From Dyella sp. GSA-30 (GTDB taxonomy: Bacteria; Pseudomonadota; Gammaproteobacteria; Xanthomonadales; Rhodanobacteraceae): a stretch of DNA of 64,000 nucleotides. Every line of letters begins with the position of its first letter. Within the stretch, counting starts at the first letter, position 1. A program made the position numbers and the translations under genes. Of the stretch, positions 35,898 through 46,769 are shown piece after piece. Under the pieces are notes generated by a model. It was not told the origin of the DNA. It did no database searches and was given only the letters and a program-made list of their open reading frames with translations. The stretch is from positions 5,123,524-5,187,523 of the forward strand of contig NZ_AP027042.1 in the NCBI RefSeq assembly GCF_027924605.1, given 5' to 3'.

Positions 35898-37580
35898 TTA
35901 CGCCATGACAGGCTGCGGTTCAGGCCCCGAAGGCGCTTCGAGCTGGCTGACCATGACCCGCGCAAGTTCGCGTTCCATCAGCAGCACCACATTGGCACCT
36001 TGCGCGTCCAGATGCTCGAAACATTCCTGCGAATCGGCACGCGCGATGATGCGCAGCTCCGGATTCAACGTGCGCGCCGCACGCACCACCTCACCGCTTT
36101 CGAACGCATCGGGCAAGGTCACCAGCAGCGCACGTGCGTGGCCGAGATTGGCCGCATCCAGCACATCGTCGTGCGAAGCGTTGCCGGGAATCGTTTCGAT
36201 GCCACTGGCATTGAGCAATTCGAGCCGGTCTTCGCCCTCTTCCAACACCAATAGAGGTTGGCCGCTGGCCCGGATCTTGTCGCCGAGCAACTGGCCCAAC
36301 CGCCCATAGCCGGCAATCACCACATGCCCGGTCTGAGTGGTCTTGTGCCATACCACGGCCGCCTTTTCGGGAATCGCATCAGCCATGGCTGCATCACGCG
36401 CGTCCATGCGGCGGTCCAGCCACTTGAACAGGAAGGGATTGATCAGGATCGAAAGGATGGCCGCGGCCAGCAGCACGTCCTGCGCCTCGCGCGAGACCAT
36501 GTTCTGCGTCACGCCCATGCCAATCAAGATAAACGAGAACTCGCCGATCTGCGCCAGACTGACGGCAATCGTCAACGCCGTACGCAACGGCCGCTTGAAC
36601 GCCAGCACGATACCGAGCGCGGCGGCCGACTTGCCGATGACGATAATGCCCAATGCTGCCAGCACTACAAACGGATGCTCGATCAACACGTGGTAATTGA
36701 ACAGCATGCCGATCGATACGAAAAACAACACGGCGAACGCGTCGCGCAAGGGCAATGTCTCTTCGGCCGCGTCGTGCGCCAGCTTGGATTCGCCCATCAT
36801 CATGCCGGCGAAGAACGCGCCCAGCTCGAACGACACGCCGAACAGCCCTGCCGCACCGAACGCCACGCCGAGCGCGATCGCCAGCACGGCAAGACGAAAC
36901 AGCTCCCGCGAGCCCGTGCGCGATACCGCCGCGAGCATCCAAGGAATCAGCCGCTTGCCGACCACCAGCATCAGCACGATAAACAGCGCGACCTTGCCCA
37001 GGGTGATGCCGACGGTTTCGAGCAGCGCGAGTATCGACGGGGATGCCTGCCCATCGCCCGATGCCGCGCCGATGGCCGGCAGCAGCACCAGCGCAAGCAC
37101 CATGGCGAGGTCTTCGACGATCAACCAACCGACCGCCAGCCGGCCGCGCTCGGTGTCCATGAGGTGCCGCTCTTCCAGTGCACGCAGCAGCACCACGGTA
37201 CTGGCCACCGATAGCGCCAGACCGAACACGAAGCCCTGCGCGAACGGCCAGTCCAGGGCCCAGCCAAGCGCCATGCCGAGCACGGTCGCCACGGCCATCT
37301 GGCCGAGCGCACCGGGGATGGCGATGCCTTTTACGGCCAGCAGGTCTTTCAGGGAAAAATGCAGGCCGACTCCGAACATCAGCAGCACCACGCCCAGCTC
37401 GGCCAACTGGTGCGCCAGGGCACCATCGGCGACAAACCCCGGGGTGAAGGGGCCGGCCACTACACCGGCAAACAAATAGCCGGCCAGGACCGGCAGCTTC
37501 AGCCGATGTGCGATCGCGGCAAAGATAAACGCCAGCACGATGCCACCGACCAGGGTCAAAATCAGCGGGGCGTCATGCAT
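35898..37580 (-). CDS. ybaL: YbaL/KefB-type cation:proton antiporter
   Basis: A 560-residue CPA2-family antiporter. Residues about 1-390 form some twelve helices (LPVLAGYLFAGVVAGPFTPGF; FFAGMMMGES). The C-terminal part is an RCK_N nucleotide-binding domain starting at HVVIAGYGRLGQLL. The fusion and the length match YbaL; potassium and proton exchange is the usual assignment. The ATG at 37580 has AAGGAC eight bases upstream. It is monocistronic between two gaps. Confidence 0.88.
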   Translation of the reverse strand: MHDAPLILTLVGGIVLAFIFAAIAHRLKLPVLAGYLFAGVVAGPFTPGFVADGALAHQLAELGVVLLMFGVGLHFSLKDLLAVKGIAIPGALGQMAVATVLGMALGWALDWPFAQGFVFGLALSVASTVVLLRALEERHLMDTERGRLAVGWLIVEDLAMVLALVLLPAIGAASGDGQASPSILALLETVGITLGKVALFIVLMLVVGKRLIPWMLAAVSRTGSRELFRLAVLAIALGVAFGAAGLFGVSFELGAFFAGMMMGESKLAHDAAEETLPLRDAFAVLFFVSIGMLFNYHVLIEHPFVVLAALGIIVIGKSAAALGIVLAFKRPLRTALTIAVSLAQIGEFSFILIGMGVTQNMVSREAQDVLLAAAILSILINPFLFKWLDRRMDARDAAMADAIPEKAAVVWHKTTQTGHVVIAGYGRLGQLLGDKIRASGQPLLVLEEGEDRLELLNASGIETIPGNASHDDVLDAANLGHARALLVTLPDAFESGEVVRAARTLNPELRIIARADSQECFEHLDAQGANVVLLMERELARVMVSQLEAPSGPEPQPVMA

Positions 37581-37738
37581 GGCGTCGGTCCTTAAGGGGT
37601 GGGCGCTAAGTGCAAAGCCGACAGCGACATCATCCTGTGCCGGCTTGAGTTACATCACTTAGTGTTTTAAGGCCGAACACCTTCAGATACAAGCGTCAGG
37701 CTGAAGCGCGAATTCAGATTGATGCCCGTACGCCGCAA

Positions 37739-39565
<1,827 letters not shown>

Positions 39566-39619
39566 GCTAACAAATCGATTCGGGCGGCCTGTCCGACATG
39601 CCGTCGGCACAGCGCAAGA

Positions 39620-39958
39620 TCAATCCACCATCCCCCATAGGGCTCGGTCGACATCCGCATCCAGGCCAAAGCGCGACAAGGGCACGCGCCCATTCTTGAC
39701 CTCCACACCTTCCGCACGCAGCAGGCGGCTCTGCTCGCGGAAACCGCGACTACCCGGCGGGAACGCGATCTGGCCACTGGAGCGCAGCACGCGGAACCAG
39801 GGCAGCACCATGCCGTCGGGCACCTCGCCCAGCAGCTTGCCGACCAGCCGGGCACGCCCTGGCAGGCCGGCCCGTTGGGCGATGGCGCCATAGCTGGCCA
39901 CCCGCCCGGGGGGAATTGCGGCGATCGCGGCAAAGACGCGGGCATGAGCTTCGTTCAT
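39620..39958 (-). CDS. Alkyltransferase-like protein (ATL, MGMT fold)
   Basis: A 112-residue protein of the O6-alkylguanine-DNA alkyltransferase fold. The helix-turn-helix part is IPPGRVASYGAIAQRAGLPGRARLVGKLL. The active-site Cys of true transferases (PCHR) is replaced: the motif reads PWFRV. ATL proteins usually have PWHR and flag alkylated bases for nucleotide excision repair; here His is also changed to Phe. The ATG at 39958 gives the family's normal length. It lies just upstream of recQ on the same strand, with a 54-base gap. Confidence 0.85.
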   Translation of the reverse strand: MNEAHARVFAAIAAIPPGRVASYGAIAQRAGLPGRARLVGKLLGEVPDGMVLPWFRVLRSSGQIAFPPGSRGFREQSRLLRAEGVEVKNGRVPLSRFGLDADVDRALWGMVD

Positions 39959-40075
39959 AGCCGCACATCGTAACCCTAACCATTCCAAAGCGAACTCGTG
40001 GCACAGTTCGCATGTTGTCGCAGCCGCCGGGGCTCGCGTCAGCTCAGATTCCCGCAAGTTTCAGGATGTCACACC

Positions 40076-40480
40076 ATGCGCCACTTCGAAGCCGTACGCT
40101 CGCACATCGGCAGCCAGCATCAGTTGCAACATAACGACCCCTATTTGATCAGCTTCGACCTCACCCTGCCGCAGGATCGCCACCAGGGCATCTATCTGGC
40201 CGAGCTCGAGGACGAATCGGGACGCCGCTTTCTGCGCATATCCACCCCGATCGGCCCGCTCGCCGGCGCCGATGCGCGCCGCTGCCTGCGTTTCAACTGG
40301 GAACAGCGCACCGGCTTTCTGGCCGTCACCGACCTGGACGGCTCGCCGTTTCTGCACCTGTGCGAGAACCGCCCCTACGATCTGCTCAATGCCGCCGAGT
40401 TGAAGCGGGTGATCGAGGAATTGGGGGATTTGGGGGATCAGTTGGAGCAGTTGGTCGCGACCGGGGGCGACGACCTCTGA
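40076..40480 (+). CDS. Conserved-looking hypothetical protein
   Basis: A 134-residue soluble protein. The alternating strands (LISFDLTLP, GIYLAELEDESGRRFLRISTPIGPL, TGFLAVTDLDGSPFLHLCENRPYD) and a C-terminal helix recall the CesT/YbjN-like chaperone fold, but this is only a visual impression. The ATG at 40076 follows CAGGA. It is a single gene between the ATL gene (divergent) and repeat A4. Confidence 0.7.
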   Translation: MRHFEAVRSHIGSQHQLQHNDPYLISFDLTLPQDRHQGIYLAELEDESGRRFLRISTPIGPLAGADARRCLRFNWEQRTGFLAVTDLDGSPFLHLCENRPYDLLNAAELKRVIEELGDLGDQLEQLVATGGDDL

Positions 40481-40489
40481 GGTCTTTGC

Positions 40490-40745
40490 AGGAGTGACTT
40501 CAGTCGGCCTCGAAAAGCCCTTCCTACTCGTCATTCCGGCGTAGGCCGGAACCCAGTGGCTTTGCAATCGGTTATCGCAGAGAGTCTGCAAAACTCGGCT
40601 CTACCGCGAAAGCTGAAAACTGATGCCACTGGGTCCCGGCCTGCGCCGGGATGACGACAATCAGTACTGAGGTTATTCGAGGTTCCCTTCAGTCGTGACC
40701 TGCCGTGACGTAACCGCGGGTCGCGACTGAAGTCGCTCCTACAAA
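40490..40745. repeat. Family A intergenic repeat copy
   Basis: CGTCATTCCGGCGTAGGCCG and its mirror GGCCTGCGCCGGGATGACG lie about 110 bases apart. The element closes with GAGGTTCCCTTCAGTCGTGACC and a GTCGCGACTGAAGTCGCTCC module, as in A1. Its end adjoins the stop codon of the phosphate permease gene. Confidence 0.8.
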
Positions 40746-40749
40746 CTAG

Positions 40750-41871
40750 CTACTGGGTGAAGAGCTGAGAGGCCCGCACCAGCCCGTAAGCCAGCAACGC
40801 CGTCACCGGCAGCGTGAGGATCCACGCCCATACCATCCGCTCCACGATCGACCAGCGGATCGCGTTCCAGCGCTTGGCGGCGCCCACGCCCATGATCGAC
40901 GCGGACACGTTATGCGTAGTCGACACCGGAATGCCCAGCACCGAAGCGGTCAGGATCACCGCCGCCGAGCTGCCTTCGGCCGCAAAACCGTTGATCGGAT
41001 GCAGCTTGACCATCTTGTGGCCAAGCGTCTTGATGATGCGCCAGCCGCCACCGGCGGTACCGGCCGCCATGGTCAGCGCGCAAACCACCTTGACCCAGAT
41101 CGGCACGACAAAGCCACCGTGCGAGTCGCCCTGGATGCGCAGGAAATCCAGCCAGACCGGCAGATGATCGAACTGCCCGGCCGCAGTGGCCCCGGCCAGG
41201 GCGAGCGCGATGATGCCCATGCTCTTCTGCGCATCGTTCATGCCGTGCGCCAGACCCATCGCACTGGCCGACAGGATCTGCGCCTTGCCAAAAAAGCCGT
41301 TGACGAAGGGCGTGCGGCCGAAGCGATGCAGAAACCCCTTCTGGCTGGAGAACCAGCCCAGCAAGGCGTAAAGCGCCCCCATCAACAGAAACCCCATGAC
41401 GAAGCCAAGGAACGGCGACACCACCATCGGTACGATCACCTTGGGGATCACGCCCTTGCCCGCCCACCAGTGCGCGCCACCCTGAAACCAGATCACCGCG
41501 TTGAAGTTATTCGCCGAGGCGGCCACGGCCGCGCCCACCAGCGAACCGACCAGGGCGTGGCTGGAACTGGATGGCAGACCCAGCCACCAGGTGAACAGGT
41601 TCCAGATCGTCGCACCGAGCAGCGCGCAGATCAGCAACTGCGGACCGACGTCGATGATGCCGGTATCGATCAGACCCGAGGCGATCGTCACCGCCACCGC
41701 GGTGCCCCACAACGCACCGATCAGATTGGTGATGGCCGCCATCAGTACCGCTTGCCCCGGCGTCATCACCTTGGTCGCCACCACGGTGGCGATGGAGTTG
41801 GCGGTATCGTGAAAACCGTTGATATACGTGAAAGCGAGCGCGATCAGCACCACGATGAGAACCAGGCTCAT
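40750..41871 (-). CDS. Low-affinity inorganic phosphate transporter (Pit family)
   Basis: A 373-residue membrane protein of about ten helices. Both halves carry the family repeat: YINGFHDTANSIATVV near the N-terminus and GLAHGMNDAQKSMGIIALAL in the middle, with GLPSSSSHALVGSLVGAAV and LGIPVSTTHNVSASIMGVG. It imports phosphate with protons. It lies downstream of a DUF47 gene on the same strand, the usual pairing. The GGAG before the ATG supports the start. Confidence 0.93.
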   Translation of the reverse strand: MSLVLIVVLIALAFTYINGFHDTANSIATVVATKVMTPGQAVLMAAITNLIGALWGTAVAVTIASGLIDTGIIDVGPQLLICALLGATIWNLFTWWLGLPSSSSHALVGSLVGAAVAASANNFNAVIWFQGGAHWWAGKGVIPKVIVPMVVSPFLGFVMGFLLMGALYALLGWFSSQKGFLHRFGRTPFVNGFFGKAQILSASAMGLAHGMNDAQKSMGIIALALAGATAAGQFDHLPVWLDFLRIQGDSHGGFVVPIWVKVVCALTMAAGTAGGGWRIIKTLGHKMVKLHPINGFAAEGSSAAVILTASVLGIPVSTTHNVSASIMGVGAAKRWNAIRWSIVERMVWAWILTLPVTALLAYGLVRASQLFTQ

Positions 41872-41927
41872 GCGCTAACTCCAGCAAGCTGGCATCGACA
41901 ATCGGCGAAAAGCATCGGTCGGCGCCT

Positions 41928-42557
41928 TCAGGAGTTTTTCAACACGATCGAGTAAACGATGTTGCCGACATCGCGGCACTTGTCGATCGCTTTCTCCAGC
42001 AGCTCGAACAGATCCTTGGCCAACATCGCGCGCATCGCATCGTTGCCTTCCACGTACAGCGTGCGATACGGCGACAGCAGCATGCGGTCGCCCTCGGCTT
42101 CGAGTGTCTGCAAGCGGTCCTGCAGCTTCTTGACCGGATCGATGCGTAAACCGCGACGCAGCTCGCCGATCATCTCCTCGACCACAGCGGCGGAACGCTC
42201 CAGCACCAGCGAGCGCGGCGCGAAGTCGATGTCGGCAAGGCGGTCGCCGACGATGTCGTAGCGCTCGGCAAACTTCTCGATGGTCTTGGGAATCTTGTAC
42301 AGCGCCGAGTTGAGCGCCTCGATATCCTCGCGATCCAGCGCGGTGACAAAGGTATTGACCAGCTCTTCGCTGATCTGCGCGGCCAGTGCCTTTTCCCGGG
42401 CCCGGCTGGCCGCGAAGGCGGTCATGACCGGAGCATGGTCCTTGCGCGACACCAGGTCGTGCAGTGCCCTGGCGCTCTCCCGGGCCGCCTCGGCGCTCTG
42501 TTCGAGCAGGCCATAGAACTTGTCGCCTTTGCCGAAAATGGTTTGCAGTGAAAACAT
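41928..42557 (-). CDS. DUF47 / PhoU-like Pit accessory protein
   Basis: A 209-residue all-helical cytoplasmic protein of the DUF47 family (PhoU-like). The opening MFSLQTIFGKGDKFYGLLEQSAEAA and the middle VTALDREDIEALNSALYKIPKTIEKFAERYDIVG (read in segments) are typical. DUF47 proteins are encoded with Pit transporters and probably modulate them. It is the first gene of the two-gene DUF47-pit operon. Confidence 0.92.
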   Translation of the reverse strand: MFSLQTIFGKGDKFYGLLEQSAEAARESARALHDLVSRKDHAPVMTAFAASRAREKALAAQISEELVNTFVTALDREDIEALNSALYKIPKTIEKFAERYDIVGDRLADIDFAPRSLVLERSAAVVEEMIGELRRGLRIDPVKKLQDRLQTLEAEGDRMLLSPYRTLYVEGNDAMRAMLAKDLFELLEKAIDKCRDVGNIVYSIVLKNS

Positions 42558-42703
42558 GTTGCACGGTCCGGGGAGAGGGTAAATATGTCCAATATGTTAC
42601 AGGACCGCGCCCCGGGGCCGCATCCCGACGCCCTTCCGGCCCTTGAGCCTGCGCCCGCTGCCTTTACACTTATCCCCATGTCTCCGAAACCACAGCCGCC
42701 GCG

Positions 42704-44035
42704 ATGCTGACCGAAATCGCGCTAGTCATCGTCCTCGCGCTGTGCAACGGCTTTTTCGCCCTCTCCGAAATGGCGCTGGTGGCCTCGCGCAAGAGCCGTC
42801 TTAAGCAGATGGCCAAGACCAGCCGCCGCGCGCGGATAGCCCTGCGCCACGCCGAGGCACCGGAATACTTCCTTTCCACGGTGCAGGTCGGCATCACCCT
42901 GGTCATGCTGGTCACCGGTGCGGTGGCCGGCGACGCCCTGGGCGGGCATATCGCCGATGCGCTCCACGGCGGCCGGGCCGCCTGGCTGGAGCCCTACGCC
43001 CGCATCATCGGGGTGGTGCTCAGCTTCGTGCTGATTTCCTTTATCCAGATCGTGATCGGCGAACTGGTGCCCAAGCGCCTGGCGCTGGCCTCGCCCGAGC
43101 GCGCCTCCGGCTATGTCGCCATGCCGATGCTGGTGCTCTCGCGCATAACCGCCCCCTTCGTCTGGCTGCTTAACGCCTCCAGCAACCTGCTGCTGCGGCT
43201 GCTCGGCATCAACCGCATCAGCCGTGAGGCGGCCACGGAAGAGGAAATTCGCCTGCTGGTGGCCGAAAGCGCCGAGCAGGGCGTACTCGACCGCGACGAG
43301 CACAACATGGTCAACCGGGTCCTGCGCCTGGGCGACCGCAGCGTCGACAGCGTCATGACTCCGCGCATGCGCATCGCCTGGCTGGATATCAACGCACCGG
43401 CGGCCGAGAACGACGAAGTACTGCGCGATACGCCTTATTCGCGCTACCCGGTCTATCGCGGCGACGAAAGCGATGTCGTGGGCGTGGTCGAAGTGAAAAA
43501 CCTGCTGCGCAATTACCGCGGCGGCCACCCGGACATGTTTGCCAAGATGGCCAAGCCGCTGTTCGTGCCGGCGACGGCGCGTGCGCTGGATCTGCTCGAA
43601 GAGTTTCGCGACGCCGAGACGCCGATGGCGCTGGTGGTCGACGAATACGGCGATATCGAAGGCCTGGTAACGCTGAACGACCTGCTCGCTGCCGTGGTGG
43701 GCGCTACCCAGCTCGGCCACGGCCATGGCCACAAGAACGAAGAAAACTCGCCCATCGTCGAGCGAGGCGATGGCAGCTGGCTGATCGACGGCTCGCTGTC
43801 CAGCGACGACCTGCGCGAACTATTGGGCCTGGATAATCTGCCGGGCGAGGAAGAACACGAATACCGCACCGCCGCCGGCATGGTGATGGCGGCACTGGGC
43901 CATATCCCGCAGACCGGCGAGGTGTTCGCCTGGCAGGGCATCCGGTTCGAGGTGATCGACCTGGATGGGGCGCGTATCGACAAGCTGTTGGTCACGCCGC
44001 CGTCGCGCAATGGCCCCGCCGAAGACGAGCAGTAG
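42704..44035 (+). CDS. CNNM/CorC-type membrane protein with CBS domains
   Basis: A 443-residue protein, often called a hemolysin family protein. Residues 1-190 form a DUF21/CNNM membrane domain (LVIVLALCNGFFALSEMALVASRKSRL). A CBS pair is at about residues 205-330 (MTPRMRIAWLDINAP; YPVYRGDESDVVGVVEVKNLL). A transporter-associated CorC/HlyC domain ends it (about 350-430). The role is probably magnesium or other cation homeostasis. It converges with trmJ, with a 25-bp inverted repeat between the two. Confidence 0.9.
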   Translation: MLTEIALVIVLALCNGFFALSEMALVASRKSRLKQMAKTSRRARIALRHAEAPEYFLSTVQVGITLVMLVTGAVAGDALGGHIADALHGGRAAWLEPYARIIGVVLSFVLISFIQIVIGELVPKRLALASPERASGYVAMPMLVLSRITAPFVWLLNASSNLLLRLLGINRISREAATEEEIRLLVAESAEQGVLDRDEHNMVNRVLRLGDRSVDSVMTPRMRIAWLDINAPAAENDEVLRDTPYSRYPVYRGDESDVVGVVEVKNLLRNYRGGHPDMFAKMAKPLFVPATARALDLLEEFRDAETPMALVVDEYGDIEGLVTLNDLLAAVVGATQLGHGHGHKNEENSPIVERGDGSWLIDGSLSSDDLRELLGLDNLPGEEEHEYRTAAGMVMAALGHIPQTGEVFAWQGIRFEVIDLDGARIDKLLVTPPSRNGPAEDEQ

Positions 44036-44041
44036 GGCGGG

Positions 44042-44190
44042 GAGTGAGTGGAGAGGAGTGAGAGTTAGAGCGTTGCTCGCTTCGCTCGCCTGCGCTTCTA
44101 AAACCAGCGCACTATCATCGCCCACAATGAATGCGCCGCTCTGCTCCAACGAGAGCCGCAGACACAACTCTCACTCCTCTCCACTCACTC
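44042..44190. repeat. Family D: 25-bp perfect inverted repeat between convergent genes
   Basis: Bases 44042-44066 and 44166-44190 are perfectly complementary 25-bp arms made of the purine-rich motif GAGTGGAGAGGAGTGAGAG and its mirror. The 99-base loop has no gene. The right arm contains the trmJ stop codon and its last Glu codon. It may act as a two-way terminator. A similar smaller element lies between the convergent DUF3108 and murA genes. Confidence 0.85.
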
Positions 44191-44952
44191 CTCGCTCTTG
44201 CCCCGCGCCAGCCTCGCCATGCGCTGCGCATCCGCAAAAATCCCATGCAACATGCGCAGCTCGCGCTCATCCATCTGCGCGCGCTGAAACAGCTTGCGCA
44301 AACGCAGCATGATCGTCGTCGGTGCACGGCCTTTGTGGAAGTCGATATCGTCCAGCGTCTGCAGCAGGTGCTCGTAGAAGCGTTCCATCTGTGCCGCGTC
44401 GGCCAGCGGCTCGGCGTCCTCGCGCGGCGGCGGTGCCTGCGGTGCGTCGCCCAATTGCGCCATGCGCACTTCGTACGCCATGACCTGGACGGCCTGCGCC
44501 AGATTCAACGAGCTGAAATCGTCGACGCTGGGGATACGTACCATGGCGTGGCAGCGGGCCAGCTCCTCGTTCTCCAGGCCGGTGCGTTCGTTGCCGAATA
44601 CCAGCGCCACCTGCTCGCCGCGCGCAACTGCGGCCAAGGCCTGGCTGGCAGCTTCGCGGGGGGAGATTTCCGGCAGGTTCACACCGCGGCGGCGGGCCGA
44701 TAGACCCAGCGCCAGGCTGCAGCCCGCCAGACCATCGACCAGTTCGTCGTGCACCCCGGCGCTGCCAAGCACGTCGTCCGCGCCAGCGGCGAGCGCCGAG
44801 GCCTCGGCATGGGGAAACCGGGAGGGGGCGACCAGCTCCATTCGCGAAAAGCCCATGGTTCGCATGGCTCGGGCCGCACTGCCGATATTGCCTGGGTGCG
44901 AGGTGCGGACGAGGACGAAGCGAAGGAGATCGGCGGAAATGACGGCTGACAT
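44185..44952 (-). CDS. trmJ: tRNA (cytidine/uridine-32-2'-O-)-methyltransferase TrmJ
   Basis: A 255-residue SPOUT-fold methyltransferase. The motifs are LVRTSHPGNIGSAARAMRTMG (motif 1), VALVFGNERTGLENEE (motif 2) and IPSVDDFSSLNLAQAVQVMAYE (motif 3, in segments), with a C-terminal helical extension. It methylates the ribose at position 32 of tRNAs. The start at 44952 is chosen because the family begins just before the motif 1 strand; the frame is open upstream. It is divergent from suhB, as in many gammaproteobacteria. Confidence 0.93.
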   Translation of the reverse strand: MSAVISADLLRFVLVRTSHPGNIGSAARAMRTMGFSRMELVAPSRFPHAEASALAAGADDVLGSAGVHDELVDGLAGCSLALGLSARRRGVNLPEISPREAASQALAAVARGEQVALVFGNERTGLENEELARCHAMVRIPSVDDFSSLNLAQAVQVMAYEVRMAQLGDAPQAPPPREDAEPLADAAQMERFYEHLLQTLDDIDFHKGRAPTTIMLRLRKLFQRAQMDERELRMLHGIFADAQRMARLARGKSEE

Positions 44953-45061
44953 GGCTGCGGAGACAGGGCTGGGGCGGCAAGGATAGCGGCCCTTACTCCT
45001 CGACGCATTGTCCTCTGCTAGAATCACCGGCCGTAACCCGCTCTTTTGAAAGCCCAAAGCC

Positions 45062-45865
45062 ATGCCAAGACCCGCCGTTAACGTCGCGGTGCGCGCCGCA
45101 CGCGCCGCTGGAAACGTGATCCTGCGCTATATGAACCGCATCGACGGCCTCAATGTCGTTGAAAAGCAGCGTATGGACTTCGCCTCCGAAGTCGATCGCA
45201 TGGCCGAAGCCGAGATCATCAAAGAGCTGCGCCGCGCCTACCCCACCCACGCCATCCTCGCCGAAGAAAGCGGCTCGATCGGCAAGGGACCGCTGGTCTG
45301 GGTGATCGACCCGCTCGACGGCACGCATAACTACCTGCGCGGCATCCCGCATTTCTCCGTCTCGATCGCCCTGCTCGACCGTGGCGAGCCGGTCTATGGC
45401 GTGGTGTTCGATCCGCTGCGCGACGAGCTGTTTACCGCCAGCAAGGGCGATGGCGCCTACCTCAACGATCGCCGCCTGCGCGTAGGCAAGCGCGAGAACC
45501 TGGGCGGCGCAATGATCGCCACCGGCTTCCCCTTCCGCCAGCGCGAGCACCTGACCCCGCAACTGGATATCACCCGCGTCATGCTTGGCCAGGCCGAAGA
45601 TATCCGCCGCTCCGGTTCGGCCGCGCTCGACCTGGCTTATGTCGCCGCCGCGCGCTATGACGGTTATTTCGAGATCGGCCTGAAGCCGTGGGACATGGCG
45701 GCCGGTGTGTTGCTGGTACGCGAAGCGGGCGGGCGCTATTGCGATTTCGCCGGTCGCGAGGGCATTCCGGAAAGCGGCAATATCGTCGCGGCCAACCTCA
45801 ATGTGGCGCAGGCGATGCTCGATGCGATCGGCCAGCAGGCCACGCCAGCGTTGCTGAAGGCATAA
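45062..45865 (+). CDS. suhB: Inositol-1-monophosphatase SuhB
   Basis: A 267-residue magnesium-dependent phosphatase. The metal-binding motifs are ILAEESG, DPLDGTHNYLRGIPHFSVSIAL (in segments) and WDMAAGVLLVREAGG. Besides the phosphatase activity, E. coli SuhB assists ribosomal RNA transcription. It is divergent from trmJ and followed by repeat A5. Full length. Confidence 0.95.
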   Translation: MPRPAVNVAVRAARAAGNVILRYMNRIDGLNVVEKQRMDFASEVDRMAEAEIIKELRRAYPTHAILAEESGSIGKGPLVWVIDPLDGTHNYLRGIPHFSVSIALLDRGEPVYGVVFDPLRDELFTASKGDGAYLNDRRLRVGKRENLGGAMIATGFPFRQREHLTPQLDITRVMLGQAEDIRRSGSAALDLAYVAAARYDGYFEIGLKPWDMAAGVLLVREAGGRYCDFAGREGIPESGNIVAANLNVAQAMLDAIGQQATPALLKA

Positions 45866-45877
45866 GGCACTCCTTCC

Positions 45878-46062
45878 TGTAGGTAACCTCGATAGACCTC
45901 GGTTTTCATCGTCGCCCCGGCGAACGCCGGGGCCCAGCGTCTTTAACGCGTGAGGCGTAAGGCACTGGATGACCAGCTTCGCTGTTGTAAAGCGCTTCCG
46001 GCCTTCGCCGGGATGACGACTAGGAAAGGTCTTTTGAACTTCCCTAAAGTCGCACTCTAAGT
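45878..46062. repeat. Family A intergenic repeat copy (diverged)
   Basis: CGTCGCCCCGGCGAACGCCG and its mirror CGGCCTTCGCCGGGATGACG are about 100 bases apart. The outer arms resemble GTAGGTAACCTCGATAGACC and AACTTCCCTAAAGTCGCAC. It is more diverged than the other copies. Confidence 0.7.
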
Positions 46063-46070
46063 CTCTTTAG

Positions 46071-46769
46071 TCAGCTTTGCTCTTGCTTCAACAACTCACG
46101 CAAGAACGGCACCGTCACCCGGCGCCGTGCCGCCAGCGACGCCTGATCCAGCCGATCGAGCAGATCGAGCAAGGCGCCCAGGTCGCGCACATAGCGCGCA
46201 AACAGCCAATCCAGCACGTTGTCGTCCAGCTCGATGCCGCGTGAAGCCGCCTGCGTCTTGAGCACGAGTCGCCGCTCCTGATCGTCGAGCGGCTTGAGCA
46301 CGGCCTGCTGGCAAGCACCGAGGCGCGAGCGCAGATCGGGCAAGCTCAAACCCAGTTGTGTCGGCACGTTTTCGGCCGCAAACACCATCGCCAGTCCGTC
46401 CGCGCGCATGCGGTTGTAGACGTCGAACAAGGCATGCTCGGCTTCGCGATCGCCTGCGATGGCATCGAGATCATCCAGCGCGAGCAAGTCGCTGCCGGCC
46501 ACGCCACGAATAGCGGCAGCACGGTCGCTCAATCGCGACAGCGGCAGGTATTGCACCGTGCGGCCCAGTTCATTGGCCGCCTGGCAGGCAGCCATCAATA
46601 GATGGCTTTTACCGCTGCCAGCCGGGCCGCTGACATAGAGCCATGCCGCACCCGGCTCGTGGGCCAGCGCTTCGAGCGAAGCGACCGCGGGAGCGTTTGC
46701 ACCGGCATAAAAATGTTCAAATCGCTGGCGACGTGGCCAGCGCAAGGCAAGCGGCAACTGCGGAATCAT
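46071..46769 (-). CDS. hda: DnaA regulatory inactivator Hda
   Basis: A 232-residue AAA+ protein. The N-terminal sliding-clamp-binding motif is QLPLAL. The P-loop is GPAGSGKSH and Walker B is LLALDDLD. With the DNA-loaded clamp it stimulates ATP hydrolysis by DnaA and so limits initiation. The ATG at 46769 overlaps the stop of the upstream permease gene by 4 bases. This pairing is common in Xanthomonadales. Confidence 0.92.
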   Translation of the reverse strand: MIPQLPLALRWPRRQRFEHFYAGANAPAVASLEALAHEPGAAWLYVSGPAGSGKSHLLMAACQAANELGRTVQYLPLSRLSDRAAAIRGVAGSDLLALDDLDAIAGDREAEHALFDVYNRMRADGLAMVFAAENVPTQLGLSLPDLRSRLGACQQAVLKPLDDQERRLVLKTQAASRGIELDDNVLDWLFARYVRDLGALLDLLDRLDQASLAARRRVTVPFLRELLKQEQS

